From Bradyrhizobium mercantei (GTDB taxonomy: Bacteria > Pseudomonadota > Alphaproteobacteria > Rhizobiales > Xanthobacteraceae), in assembly GCF_001982635.1 (NCBI RefSeq), contig NZ_MKFI01000009.1, positions 124,001 through 188,000 of the forward strand: 64,000 bases of DNA. Direction: 5' to 3'. Numbering within the stretch: the stretch's first letter is position 1; each line of letters starts with the position of its first letter. Shown piece by piece: positions 26,021-35,328 of the stretch. The notes below the pieces were generated by a model. That model saw only the letters and a list, made by a program, of their open reading frames with translations, was not told the DNA's origin and did no database searches. Both the position numbers and the translations under genes were made by a program.

Positions 26021-27175
26021 ATGATGTCGAATTCGCGTCCGCGAAAGATCCGGATCCTGGGCGCCGGCCCGGCCGGCTTGTACGCTGCCTACAGGCTCAA
26101 GCGGTTATTCCCGACCGCTGATGTTGCCGTCGTCGAACAGAACCCCCCGGATGTTACCTTCGGCTTTGGTGTTGTGCTGTCGGCGCAGGGCCTTCAATTC
26201 CTGGCGGACGACGATCCCGAACTGGTGCGCGCGATCTCTGGCGGCCTCGAATCTTGGCAAGATATCGAAATCAGAATAGGAGGCGAGCGCATCCGGATCG
26301 ATGGCATCGGATTCACCGCAATCGGTCGTGTCATTCTGCTGCGCCTCCTGAACGATAAACTCCGGGAGGTTGGACTAGCTCCCATTTTTGGAAAGGCGAT
26401 CACGGACCTCTCCGAGTTTGGTGATGCTGACCTCATTGTGGGGGCGGACGGAGCAAATTCGCTCGTGCGCAGCAAAAATGAGTTGGAGTTCGGAACCAAG
26501 ATCGAGATGCTTACGAATTGGTTTGCTTGGTTTGGTGCCTCGCGTCCGTTCGATGCCCTTACACAAACGTTCAAGGTGACGGACAGCGGACCGTTCAATG
26601 CCCATCACTATCGTTACTCGCCGACCCAGAGCACCTTTCTGGTTGAGACGACAGCCGCAAATTTTGAACGTTGCGGGCTGGCGAAATTTTCGGTCGAGGA
26701 GTCTCGCGGGTTCTGCGAGAAGGTGTTCGCCGACGTCTTGGAAGGCGCCCAGCTTGTCTCAAACCGCTCTATCTGGAGACAGTTTCCGAAGATTACCAAC
26801 GCCCGCTGGTCCTACAAGAATATGGTCCTGGTAGGTGATGCTCTTCGAACTGCCCACTACTCAATTGGTTCGGGCACTCGGCTTGCCTTGGAGGATGTTC
26901 AGGCGCTGGTGAACGCCATAGAAACCTCGCAAGGCGACATTCCAGCCGCGTTAGCCCTGTATGAAACGCAGCGACGGCCGGTCGTGGAAAAGCTGCTCGA
27001 CGCGGCCGCCAGGAGCGCCAATTGGTACGAACATTTCGATCAGAATATGGCGCTCGCACCATGGGAGTTCGCACACGAATACATAAGCCGATCCGGCCGG
27101 GTCGCCCCAGATCGATTAGCCTCCACATGCCCTGAGTTTGTCCGCCGATATACAGAGTGGAAGAGCGGGAAATAG
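26021..27175 (+). CDS. FAD-dependent monooxygenase, probable salicylyl-CoA 5-hydroxylase
   Basis: A class A flavoprotein hydroxylase of 384 residues. The dinucleotide motif GAGPAG is at 14-19, the DG motif is in VGADGANSLVRS, and the GD motif is in MVLVGDALRTAHYSIGSG. The sequence around PPDVTFGFGVVLSAQG and the H-Y-S-x-G-S-G element resemble hydroxylases that act on aryl-CoA esters (salicylyl-CoA 5-hydroxylase, 2-aminobenzoyl-CoA monooxygenase N-terminus) rather than on free acids. It lies directly after the thioesterase gene. In the proposed pathway it converts salicylyl-CoA to gentisyl-CoA. A hydroxylase for free 3- or 4-hydroxybenzoate is the main alternative. Confidence 0.84.
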   Translation: MMSNSRPRKIRILGAGPAGLYAAYRLKRLFPTADVAVVEQNPPDVTFGFGVVLSAQGLQFLADDDPELVRAISGGLESWQDIEIRIGGERIRIDGIGFTAIGRVILLRLLNDKLREVGLAPIFGKAITDLSEFGDADLIVGADGANSLVRSKNELEFGTKIEMLTNWFAWFGASRPFDALTQTFKVTDSGPFNAHHYRYSPTQSTFLVETTAANFERCGLAKFSVEESRGFCEKVFADVLEGAQLVSNRSIWRQFPKITNARWSYKNMVLVGDALRTAHYSIGSGTRLALEDVQALVNAIETSQGDIPAALALYETQRRPVVEKLLDAAARSANWYEHFDQNMALAPWEFAHEYISRSGRVAPDRLASTCPEFVRRYTEWKSGK

Positions 27176-27281
27176 TAGCCTGTCGCCTCGCATTTGCCGC
27201 GAGTCTGAACCAACTGCTCGACCGGCCCCCTGAGGTTGCCGGTCGCGCAGGCGTTTCGTCCGAGTGGTTAACCTTCGACGC

Positions 27282-28721
27282 TCAAGAGGCGCGACTCTCA
27301 ACCTTTTGCATATGCTCGGCTTCGACGAAGTCAGAACTCGCAGCTGGTGTTTTTGCAGCTATGGCCGCCGGCGCCTTTGCAGCGTAAAGCCGCAACGCGC
27401 CGACGATCAACGCTACTGGTAGCGCCGCAAATCCGATTGCTGCGAAAGCGCTGGACGCTGACCAGCCGGCGCCGACCAACGCGCCGATCACAATCGGTCC
27501 GCCTGCACCACCAAGGCGACCCACACCCAACCCCCAGCCCACCCCGGTCGAACGCATCGTGGTCGGGTACAGCATCGCGGCTAGAGCAACCATGCCGGCG
27601 TGCCCGCCCCCGGCAAGAAATCCACTCAGTGTCTGGAGCATGACGACAGGCGCGAACTCCGGCGCGGCCAGGCCGGTGAGCGCGATTGTGACGCTGGCAA
27701 CGACGAAAGTCGTGATGAGCGTGCGATAAGGACCAAAGTTGTAGATGAGATAGCCCGCGAGCGAGGCGCCGATGATGCCCCCGATGTTGTTGAACGCCAG
27801 CACTGCGGAGGCTTGCGCAGGTGTTACATTCAGGTGGCCCAATAGAGTGGGCGTCCAGACGATCATGCCGAAGAGCACAAAATAATCGGCGAAGAACGCT
27901 ATCCACACGAGAATGGTCGTGAGCGCGCGACCGTCGACGAATAGAAGCTTAACCGGTGCGCCAAGATGTCTCTCTTCCTCGACGAAAAAGCGGGAGACGT
28001 CGGAATAGTCCGACCTCGTCAATTGGCCAAGAAGCCTGCTGACGCGGCTTGCTTGATACCCGCGCATAACAGCAAAAATTACCGATTCGGGAAGAGCTAA
28101 CGCGACAAGCAAGGCGGCCACGAAAGAAGCGGCTCCTCCGATGTAAAAGAGCCACTGCCATCCAAGTGAAGGCAGCACTATTGGTCCCAAAAATCCGACG
28201 GCGACACCGCCGCCCGGAATTGCGGCCCAAAGGATCGTCACCAGACGAGATCGCCATTTTCGCGGTACACACTCTGTTGCGATGCTCACGAAGCAAGGTG
28301 TTGCGGCGCCAAAGCCGACACCGGCGAGGACGCGCACGACCATAAAGAGGTCGAATTGCAGAATCAGCGGCGTGACGAAAGTGCAGAGCGCAAATAGCGT
28401 GGTTGAGAGTAATAGGATCGGTTTTCGGCCGAATTTGTCGGCGCACGGCCCACCGATAAGCGCACCGAAGATGAACCCCCATGAATTCGCGGAAAACACG
28501 AGGCCGAGCTGTGTTGGCTGTAGCTTCAGCGCAGCCAGAATGCCCGGACCAGTAACCCCAGCTACTTGAGAATCAAAACCGTCCATCATCGCGACGAACA
28601 TGCAGATTGCGATGATAGCAATCTGGCGGCCACCTAGCCGTGTGTTGTCGATGATCTCAGTGACGTTAATCGCGCCGGCGCCGATCGGCTCACCACTGCT
28701 CCTGACAGATATGCTTGACAT
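27282..28721 (-). CDS. MFS transporter, aromatic acid:H+ symporter family
   Basis: An inner-membrane carrier of 479 residues with 12 predicted membrane spans. It has the AAHS signature MMDGFDSQVAG in span 1 and the MFS loop motif GGPCADKFGRKP between spans 2 and 3. The family (PcaK, MhpT, BenK) imports benzoate-like acids with protons. It is convergent with the hydroxylase gene, 106 bp away, so it belongs physically to the salicylate/gentisate cluster. The C-terminal tail is alanine rich. A second AAHS member lies at 39196-40518. Confidence 0.9.
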   Translation of the reverse strand: MSSISVRSSGEPIGAGAINVTEIIDNTRLGGRQIAIIAICMFVAMMDGFDSQVAGVTGPGILAALKLQPTQLGLVFSANSWGFIFGALIGGPCADKFGRKPILLLSTTLFALCTFVTPLILQFDLFMVVRVLAGVGFGAATPCFVSIATECVPRKWRSRLVTILWAAIPGGGVAVGFLGPIVLPSLGWQWLFYIGGAASFVAALLVALALPESVIFAVMRGYQASRVSRLLGQLTRSDYSDVSRFFVEEERHLGAPVKLLFVDGRALTTILVWIAFFADYFVLFGMIVWTPTLLGHLNVTPAQASAVLAFNNIGGIIGASLAGYLIYNFGPYRTLITTFVVASVTIALTGLAAPEFAPVVMLQTLSGFLAGGGHAGMVALAAMLYPTTMRSTGVGWGLGVGRLGGAGGPIVIGALVGAGWSASSAFAAIGFAALPVALIVGALRLYAAKAPAAIAAKTPAASSDFVEAEHMQKVESRAS

Positions 28722-29649
28722 ACAATCCCCTTGCGATCGCGAAAAGTCCCAGCTGGATATTCCGTTTCGGCACTAATCGTCACAAATGATTTTTTGTGCC
28801 GCGATGCATGAGTTAGTCGCAAATCTAGCGAGCTAAGAAGTCCTGGTGCGTCGCACACTGAATATGGCAACGCAGCACCACAGGGTATTGCCGAAGCGGC
28901 GCAAGAGCCGATTGTGCCAAGACCTCGCCGCGAGATTCTTATCCAGATCGGTCACCCCGAGTTGGCCTGGGCGTCGCGCATTGCGTCTGTCTTATTTTCA
29001 CGTCCAACGTTATGGACAGCTCCGGCACAGCGCGGACGGACGCTTGCGACCGCCAATCGAGCAATGGATCATTCAGCGATACGAGCCTTCGAAGGTATTG
29101 GCATGCTCGATGCTCTGACTAGCAAAAAGCTAGCTCCGCTGCGCAACATCCTCGAACGGAACAAAGGAGCGCAGCTCGGGAGAAATCAAATTCGTCCGAG
29201 TTCGAGGAGATCTCTCGGCTGTTAAAGTCCTATGAGTGGCCGCGGGGCGTTTTCATCGATCTCCACGGCCATCGTCCCACGCCCGGCGACACATCCTGAA
29301 TGCGTTCGCTGAGACATAGCTGTCGATGTACGACGATCACTGATCTCTTTGTTTCAGAGCCTCAGAACTCGAGGCCAGATCCGACCGATGATCGTGCGCA
29401 GTCGAATCTATTCCAAGAGTTTTCGATTTCGCACACCGGTCGACTGGATCCACCTCTTTGCGGCGTCTGAAGCATGTACTGAAAAATCCTCAGCTGGCCA
29501 TGATTTTTATGTTCGTGACTTTCGCGTTGCCTGAGTGTCATGAATGCGCAAATTTTTTTTCCTTCAAGAGGCTTGTGCAGGCCCCTTCTGACTAAAAGCC
29601 GCCGCGGCTACTGAGCCATCAAACTGTTGGGCCCGCAAGGCAGATCCGC
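28722..29649. other. Long gap with inverted repeats, no recognisable gene
   Basis: About 930 bp. Just upstream of the MFS gene is a nested repeat: CGGCAC/GTGCCG (28768-28773 and 28796-28801) enclosing CACAAA/TTTGTG (28781-28786 and 28793-28798), perhaps its operator. The rest carries overlapping short frames of 60-103 codons without signatures, possibly decayed DNA. An A/T-rich run just before 29560 may belong to the promoter of the next gene. Confidence 0.4.
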
Positions 29650-31338
29650 ATGAGCAAGATTCGCATCGCCCACCTGGCCGGTCCCGAGGCAACGATCCAG
29701 AACACGCCTCCATTGGTAACCTCCAACAAGGCCCGGGTGCGCAAGGGTCTGCCGCCCCGCAGCGCCGACAAAGGTCTCGACGCTAAGTTTGACGCATTGC
29801 GAGCGCAACGTCTGGCCGCACCCGTAAAGGTCTATGTGGAGCAGTTCTCGGCGCATCCGCTCGAGGCGGACAGCGCGGAGCTCTATGGTCCGCCCGACGG
29901 CTACATCGACGTTGACGGCACTTTCAGCCGCGAGCGGAAGAGCCCGAACGATAAGCCCGTCTACGAGATTGAGTTGCTGCCGGAAGACGGGCTGTACCCG
30001 CTTCCATATATGGCGATGCAAAAGGATGGATCGGCGTGGGAAGAGGAATCCATCGCGCCGTTCAGTCCGCTTGCTCGACAAGGATTCTTCCCGGACGGAT
30101 CCCGCAGCTTCGAGGAGATCGACCGCTTCTCGATCAGCGACGACGGCACAGTAAACATAATCGGCACGCGAGCTGAAATCGATTTTTATCGCGTCCTACC
30201 AACCGGCGGCTATTCGAAGGGCCTACCGGCTAACAAGCGCACCGATGTCGGCGAAGGAGACATTCAGCCGGAGAAAATGGGCCGCGATTTCTATGCGTAT
30301 AAGCCGTTCCACCTTGCTAAAGGACCATCCCGCCCGGCGTTGGCCGAGATGACCAATCGTGTCCAAGCCGTGATGGCCTCAGGAAAGTATGAGGGGGCGA
30401 TTTTCACGCAAGGATCGCCGTATATTGAGGAATCAGCCTATTGGTTCAGCCTGCTGATCGATACCAACAAGCTGATTTGTTGCAACGCCGCGCAACGCGC
30501 CCACGGGCAGATCGGTAACGACGGTCCACGCAATATCGTGGATTCCGTTTCGTTCATCGAGTCGGGAATCTGGAAAGACACCGCCGATAACAACCGATGT
30601 GGCGCCGTCGTAATCCAGGAGCAGCAGGTCTTTGCGGCGCGTGAGGTCGCTAAGGTCGATGCGCGCCCAGGTGGCTACACGGCTACTGGCGGACACGGAG
30701 GTATTCTTGGTCAGCTCACCCATACCGGCATTCCCTTCTTGATGTACGTGCCGGCCTATAAGCATACATCTCAGTCCGAGGTGAACATTACGCGCCTGCC
30801 GAATTCGACGAAAGCTATCCGCCGCGGAGAATGCGGTGTCGAGCTTGTCGAGGTGCAAATCAAGGATGCCGCGGGCAAATTGCTTCCCGATGCCATTCCG
30901 TCCGTCACAATCCTTAAGGACGGTTACTATGTGACCGATGCGTACGGCGACGACCCGGCCACGGAGCCCGATTTGGATTTCTTGATTCAACACCGGCTCA
31001 GCACCAGCCGCCTGGCGGGATTTGTTCAAGAAGGAGCTACGCCTTACGGTATCGCTCCTTCGCACGTTCGCGGTGAGATGCTGAACCGCGCCTGCCTGTC
31101 TGGCATTCCAGTCGTGCGCGTCGGACGTGGTTTTCCAGAAGGCTTCCCCGATCCGATGCCGTTCACGATATCGGGTCGGAACCTGACGTCGACAAAAGCG
31201 CGGCTGCTACTTATGGCATGCCTCATGAAGCTTGGCTCACTGCCGGCGGCCGCAGACCCCGGGAAGCCAACGCGCGAAGAGATGGCTCAGTTCATGGCGG
31301 CAAAGGCCAAGTACCAGGAAATCTTCGACAGCCATTGA
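29650..31338 (+). CDS. Divergent asparaginase-superfamily protein with long N-terminal part
   Basis: A 562-residue cytosolic protein whose residues 230-530 follow the L-asparaginase/glutaminase fold. QGSPYIEESAY (254-264) aligns with the active-site HGTDTxEETAY. NDGPRNIVDSV (290-300) aligns with ADGPxNLxxAV. Lys335 in AAREVAKVD is the usual catalytic lysine. SGIPVVRVGRG (484-494) and TKARLLLMACL (515-525) follow the C-terminal domain. The nucleophile segment is altered: TDT becomes SPY, so the catalytic Thr-Asp pair is replaced by Ser256-Pro257. The first 220 residues are far longer than in normal asparaginases (about 330 residues in total). Adjacent genes encode an outer membrane channel, an esterase and a Rieske oxygenase. 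I infer an amidase-like or non-hydrolytic role; true function is unknown. Confidence 0.72.
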   Translation: MSKIRIAHLAGPEATIQNTPPLVTSNKARVRKGLPPRSADKGLDAKFDALRAQRLAAPVKVYVEQFSAHPLEADSAELYGPPDGYIDVDGTFSRERKSPNDKPVYEIELLPEDGLYPLPYMAMQKDGSAWEEESIAPFSPLARQGFFPDGSRSFEEIDRFSISDDGTVNIIGTRAEIDFYRVLPTGGYSKGLPANKRTDVGEGDIQPEKMGRDFYAYKPFHLAKGPSRPALAEMTNRVQAVMASGKYEGAIFTQGSPYIEESAYWFSLLIDTNKLICCNAAQRAHGQIGNDGPRNIVDSVSFIESGIWKDTADNNRCGAVVIQEQQVFAAREVAKVDARPGGYTATGGHGGILGQLTHTGIPFLMYVPAYKHTSQSEVNITRLPNSTKAIRRGECGVELVEVQIKDAAGKLLPDAIPSVTILKDGYYVTDAYGDDPATEPDLDFLIQHRLSTSRLAGFVQEGATPYGIAPSHVRGEMLNRACLSGIPVVRVGRGFPEGFPDPMPFTISGRNLTSTKARLLLMACLMKLGSLPAAADPGKPTREEMAQFMAAKAKYQEIFDSH

Positions 31339-31462
31339 TTGAGGTGGAGAGCATAACCCGTCGCTCGTGCGACGATTGGCGCTCTGCTCGAGCATTGCGT
31401 CAATCCCATCTCGTTTGACGGGAATGGAGACGGATCGCAACTTGCATTTTGGGGGAAATGAA

Positions 31463-32587
31463 ATGGACGCCGCATTCGTAGTCTTGGTGGTGAAGAGGAT
31501 CCTGGGCGTAGCGGCAGCAGTCTCGATCGCTGCAGTCAGTCAGGCCGTGGCAGCAGAGCAGCCTGTCAAGGTCAAACCCGTAAAACCCGTCCCCGATCTG
31601 CCGTTCTTCTTCGTAAACGATAACCGGGTGACCTTTTCATGGATGCCCAAGGGCGCCGATGCAGGGTTCTTTTCCGTTAACCCCGATGGCTCGATCAACG
31701 GGACTAACGCGAAGCAAGTCTATTCGTTTACTCACTTCGATGCATGGGTGTACGGCACGAACTTCTTTTCCATCTCAATGTACAAGTCGGATCACAACGC
31801 TCCCGCGGTGCCTTGCGTCGCGTCCGGGATCACCGTCACCGGTGGTGCTGGGGGCTGCGCCGGTAACACAGAGTTTTACGGTCTATTTCGTTCCACCTTC
31901 GGCTGGAATCAGCTCTTCAACACGCAGGCCTTCACGGTCGGCCCGCTGCACAACATCTCGTTCGAAGTTGGCATGGACGCCTTCACTTCGAACAATTTTG
32001 TGGCCGCGGCCACGCGTGATGTCGTTGCTGGCTTGCAGTTCGCTTTTGATCTCCCGTACAAGGGTTACATCAACGTCGCACCGTTGTTGTACTGGGAATT
32101 CGCAGAACACTCCGGATTCACACAATGTGGTCTGTTCGGTCCTGGCGTGGCGGGGATAACTTGCAATCCTGACGGCAACATCTCGTACAAGCCTACTTGG
32201 GCCGCCGAGATAAATTACTACATGGACCTTGGATTCTTGCCGCCGTCCATGCAGTACTTCTCGATCAGCGGCCGGGCCGGCTGGTATGGTCCGAAAGGTG
32301 ATTCATTGGGCCTGCCCGCGAGTTCTGGTCCGGGCCGCTTCAGCACTGCGTCGAAGATCGAGTTGAATAGCGAACCGATCCGACTGACGTTTGATGCCTC
32401 GAAAGCGGCTTGGGGCGAGAAATATTCGCACTTTGTCGACCTCTGGGTCGCTTATCGGTACTGGCAGAACAGGTTAGGCTTCGATCATAACGCAACACCC
32501 GGCATTTGTACGATCGCAGCGACCGGTCAAAACACCAACACCTGCACTGAATCGACAGTCTACGCCGGCATCACGATGAAGTTCTGA
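31463..32587 (+). CDS. Outer membrane beta-barrel channel, Tsx-like, copy 2
   Basis: The paralogue of the protein at 14675-15811, 374 residues from the ATG at 31463. It has a signal peptide ending AVAA and the barrel motif THFDAWVYGTNFF, and ends MKF. The DNA just upstream keeps the same layout as in copy 1 (CTTGCATT, a G-run, then TGAAAT), but one base is missing, which puts an upstream ATG at 31458 out of frame and leaves 31463 as the start. It follows the asparaginase-like gene by 124 bp and precedes an esterase gene. Probably it admits an aromatic ester, amide or acid. The function is inferred. Confidence 0.72.
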   Translation: MDAAFVVLVVKRILGVAAAVSIAAVSQAVAAEQPVKVKPVKPVPDLPFFFVNDNRVTFSWMPKGADAGFFSVNPDGSINGTNAKQVYSFTHFDAWVYGTNFFSISMYKSDHNAPAVPCVASGITVTGGAGGCAGNTEFYGLFRSTFGWNQLFNTQAFTVGPLHNISFEVGMDAFTSNNFVAAATRDVVAGLQFAFDLPYKGYINVAPLLYWEFAEHSGFTQCGLFGPGVAGITCNPDGNISYKPTWAAEINYYMDLGFLPPSMQYFSISGRAGWYGPKGDSLGLPASSGPGRFSTASKIELNSEPIRLTFDASKAAWGEKYSHFVDLWVAYRYWQNRLGFDHNATPGICTIAATGQNTNTCTESTVYAGITMKF

Positions 32588-32745
32588 TCCAACTGTTCGG
32601 GTCTCCCAGGACTAACAGTGATGCCGTATTGGCCCGATCATCGGCGCCGCACCGACCTAATGTCCGGAATCATCTCGAGTATGCGGAAGCGCGCGGGTGT
32701 GGACGTCGAAACAGGCAGCTTGAAACCAAAACATGAGGTGTTCGG

Positions 32746-33483
32746 ATGGCCGAGTTTCTCTTGGTACATGGTGCGTGGCACGGTTCTTGGTGTTGGGACG
32801 ACTTGATTCCCTTTCTTGCGGCGCGCGGACACGCGGCGCACGTTATGGATCTGCCGGGACTCGGCGACGACAGAACGCCGCTGGGCGACGTGACGTTGGA
32901 TGCTTACATTTCGTGCGTAACCGATCGAGTCAAGCGGATAGATCGGCCGCTGTGGCTCGTCGGTCATTCAATGGCAGGAATTCCGATCACGCAGGCGGCC
33001 GAAGGGGTGACCGATAACCTGAAGGGCCTCATCTATGTCACCGCGTTCATTCCGGCTCACGGTCAATCGTTGATACAGTTAGCTATGGCGGACAGCGAGA
33101 GCCGGTTAAACGCCGTGATGGTTCAAGATCAAGCGAATGGTACGGCTAGGGTGCCCGAAGAGCATCTCCGTGAATGCTTCTATAGCCTGTGCGACGAGCG
33201 TTCCTTTAAGAAAGCCCTAGCCAGACTTTCGCGAGTGCAGGCCAGCTTGCCAGCAATCACCCCGGTTTCGCTTTCCGGAAAATTGGACCGTATCCCGAAG
33301 TTCTATGTGGAATGTCTCCAAGATAAGGCGATTTCGATCGAGGCTCAACGCCGCATGCATCGCGCGGCCACGGTTGCCCGAGTTACCACACTGGATTCCG
33401 ATCATTCTCCCTTCTTCTCGTGTCCGGATCGGCTTGCAGCCCTGATGGACGAGTTGGTCATGGATGAAGCCGCCCTCCGCTAG
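32746..33483 (+). CDS. Alpha/beta hydrolase of the methylesterase (SABP2/EstC-like) group
   Basis: A 245-residue alpha/beta hydrolase opening FLLVHGAWHGSWCWDDL, a start typical of the hydroxynitrile lyase / methylesterase group that includes plant SABP2 and bacterial EstC and PnbA-like esterases. Nucleophile Ser75 is in GHSMAG, and Asp193 and His220 (SDHSPFF) complete the triad. Plant members hydrolyse methyl salicylate and methyl jasmonate. The presence of salicylate genes nearby makes an aromatic methyl ester a reasonable substrate guess, but this is inference. It lies between an outer membrane channel gene and a Rieske oxygenase gene in one orientation. Confidence 0.83.
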   Translation: MAEFLLVHGAWHGSWCWDDLIPFLAARGHAAHVMDLPGLGDDRTPLGDVTLDAYISCVTDRVKRIDRPLWLVGHSMAGIPITQAAEGVTDNLKGLIYVTAFIPAHGQSLIQLAMADSESRLNAVMVQDQANGTARVPEEHLRECFYSLCDERSFKKALARLSRVQASLPAITPVSLSGKLDRIPKFYVECLQDKAISIEAQRRMHRAATVARVTTLDSDHSPFFSCPDRLAALMDELVMDEAALR

Positions 33484-33587
33484 ACAGCGGATCTGACCAA
33501 AGCAGTTTTTCCTCGTCAGATTCGTTCGGCTTTCAATGTGGGCGGTCCCGCCTGTCAGAGCTCGTTTGACACTCCCCGCGATACGAC

Positions 33588-33616
33588 TTGACCATATTGC
33601 GATACAGATGCATTGT
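33588..33616 (+). promoter_or_regulatory. Promoter with IclR-like palindrome, site 1
   Basis: -35 TTGACC (33588-33593), 17-bp spacer, -10-like CATTGT (33611-33616). Between them lies ATACAGATGCAT (33602-33613), one mismatch from a perfect repeat. It aligns without gaps to the sites at 35251 and 42022. It lies 82 bp before a Rieske oxygenase gene. Confidence 0.65.
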
Positions 33617-33697
33617 TTGGCGGTACATGCGCGGTCCGGGTTTCTGGCATGAGGTGCGACCCGCAAAGGCAATGAGAAACCCAAAAGGAGGAGCGTC

Positions 33698-34756
33698 ATG
33701 GATTTTCTCTTGAACGCTTGGTACTTCGCCGCTTGGAGCGCGGACATCAAGCAGGGCACACCATTTACGCGGACGCTGCTCAATCGCCCTCTCGTTTTTA
33801 TCCGGCCGGAGAATGGAGCCCTCGTCGCCTTCGACGATCGCTGTCCGCACCGTGCGTCGCCGCTATCGATGGGCAGGCTCGAAGGCGGCCGCATCGTCTG
33901 CGGCTATCACGGCCTTGAGTTCGATTTCACCGGTGCCTGCGTGCGCAATCCTCATCCGTCAGGAAGAATTCCGCCCGGAGCGCGGCTGCGCAGCTACCCC
34001 ATTGTTGAGCGACATTCCGGCGTCTGGATCTGGTTTGGCGAGCGCGCCGCCGATCCCTCGCTCATTCCCGATTTCTCCAGGCTCGACGACACCGGGACTA
34101 GCGTGACGCGCCGCGACTACATCGTGATGGACGCAAGTTATGAGCTAATTGTCGACAACCTGCTCGACTGCAGCCACACGAGCTTCCTACATGACGGCAT
34201 TCTCGGCAACGAGCCAATGATCGCGGCTCCGACCGAAATCACGCAAAGCGGCAACACCATCAACGTGATCCGATATGCTCGCAAGGTCCCGCCGCCCGGC
34301 ATGTTCGACATGCTGTTCCGGCAGGATGGTGCGCCGGTCGACTGCTGGACCGACTTCCGGTGGGATCCACCGAGCTGTCTTCTGCTCGACGTCGGCGTGA
34401 CGGCGCCGGGGCGACCGAAGCAAGAGGGCACCGGTTTGTTCGGCACGCATATTCTCACTCCGGAGACAGCGCGCACGACGCACTATCATTTCGCGGCGAC
34501 GCTCTGGAATATCCACGCCAAATCCCAGACGGCAGAGATGCGGGAGAAGATCTCGGACCTCCGCCGGTTTGCCTTCGAGAAGCAGGATCAGCCCATGATC
34601 GTGGCGCAGCAGCGGATCATCGACATGACCCCACCAAACCAGCTGGAACGTGTAATGCTGGAGACCGATCTCGGGGTGGTCAGATGGCGGCGTATCATGG
34701 AGAAGTTGATTGCAGCCGAGCGCCACCCACCGGATCGGATCGGCGCGGAGGCATAA
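33698..34756 (+). CDS. Rieske non-heme iron oxygenase, VanA-like (second copy)
   Basis: The oxygenase component of a Rieske system, 352 residues. Cluster ligands are C49-x-H51 (CPHRAS) and C68-x2-H71 (CGYHGLEF). The mononuclear iron residues are N154, D157, H160 and H165 (VDNLLDCSHTSFLH). It is related to the gene at 3994-5034. A ribosome site AAAGGAGG lies just before the ATG. No reductase gene adjoins it, so it must borrow one, perhaps that at 17951. The promoter shares an IclR-like palindrome with the cyclase operon and the IclR gene. Hydroxylation or O-demethylation of a benzoate derivative is likely; substrate unknown. Confidence 0.9.
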   Translation: MDFLLNAWYFAAWSADIKQGTPFTRTLLNRPLVFIRPENGALVAFDDRCPHRASPLSMGRLEGGRIVCGYHGLEFDFTGACVRNPHPSGRIPPGARLRSYPIVERHSGVWIWFGERAADPSLIPDFSRLDDTGTSVTRRDYIVMDASYELIVDNLLDCSHTSFLHDGILGNEPMIAAPTEITQSGNTINVIRYARKVPPPGMFDMLFRQDGAPVDCWTDFRWDPPSCLLLDVGVTAPGRPKQEGTGLFGTHILTPETARTTHYHFAATLWNIHAKSQTAEMREKISDLRRFAFEKQDQPMIVAQQRIIDMTPPNQLERVMLETDLGVVRWRRIMEKLIAAERHPPDRIGAEA

Positions 34757-35250
34757 CTACCCGACGGCCCGGACCGCGCTTCGCCAGCCCGCCGGCGGCT
34801 ATTCCAGCTGTCGCTATGCAGCCATCACTTGCGTCTGCGCCCTTCCGCCAGACGACAAGGTATTTGACGCTGGCCTGGCTCTCGTGAGAGCGGTTGGCTT
34901 CGTCTCACAAGCGTCCTCGCCGCAACGATAGGTGCATCGGGCGGCGCCAGCCTGGCCCGTCGTTGCAGAGCGTGGCGATGCCGGCCTAATCCTTACGCGC
35001 GATAGCCGCTCCGCCCTCGTCGATGGTGCGGCACACTGCACCATCGCTCACGACATCCTCGCGGCTCGATCGCCGCGATTGTGCGGCCGATGCGAGACGA
35101 CGCTGTGACTAGCAATGGACATTGAGCGCCATGGAGCGCGCCAGCAAGGCAAGGCGCGCGAAGCGGCTCCTCAGCAGATGCGTTCGTCCTCTATTGGTGC
35201 TGCGCAGGGGCTGCTGGTGAGAGGTCATATCCATCAGGCCTCAAGCATTC
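34757..35250. other. Gap with no recognisable gene
   Basis: About 490 bp after the Rieske gene. Short overlapping frames only; one contains a hydrophobic stretch (AGLALVRAVGFV), but nothing is long enough to name. GC content stays high, so decayed coding DNA is possible. Confidence 0.35.
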
Positions 35251-35279
35251 TTGACCGAAATACGATACAGATGTATTGA
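35251..35279 (+). promoter_or_regulatory. Promoter with IclR-like palindrome, site 2
   Basis: -35 TTGACC (35251-35256), 17-bp spacer, -10 TATTGA (35274-35279). The perfect repeat ATACA-GA-TGTAT occupies 35265-35276, between and partly over the -10. It lies 50 bp before the cyclase gene. This is the cleanest of the three related sites. Confidence 0.72.
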
Positions 35280-35328
35280 TTAGCGATACAGGCGCCAGAG
35301 CGATAGTCGAGCGGCTAGGGAGAAATGC

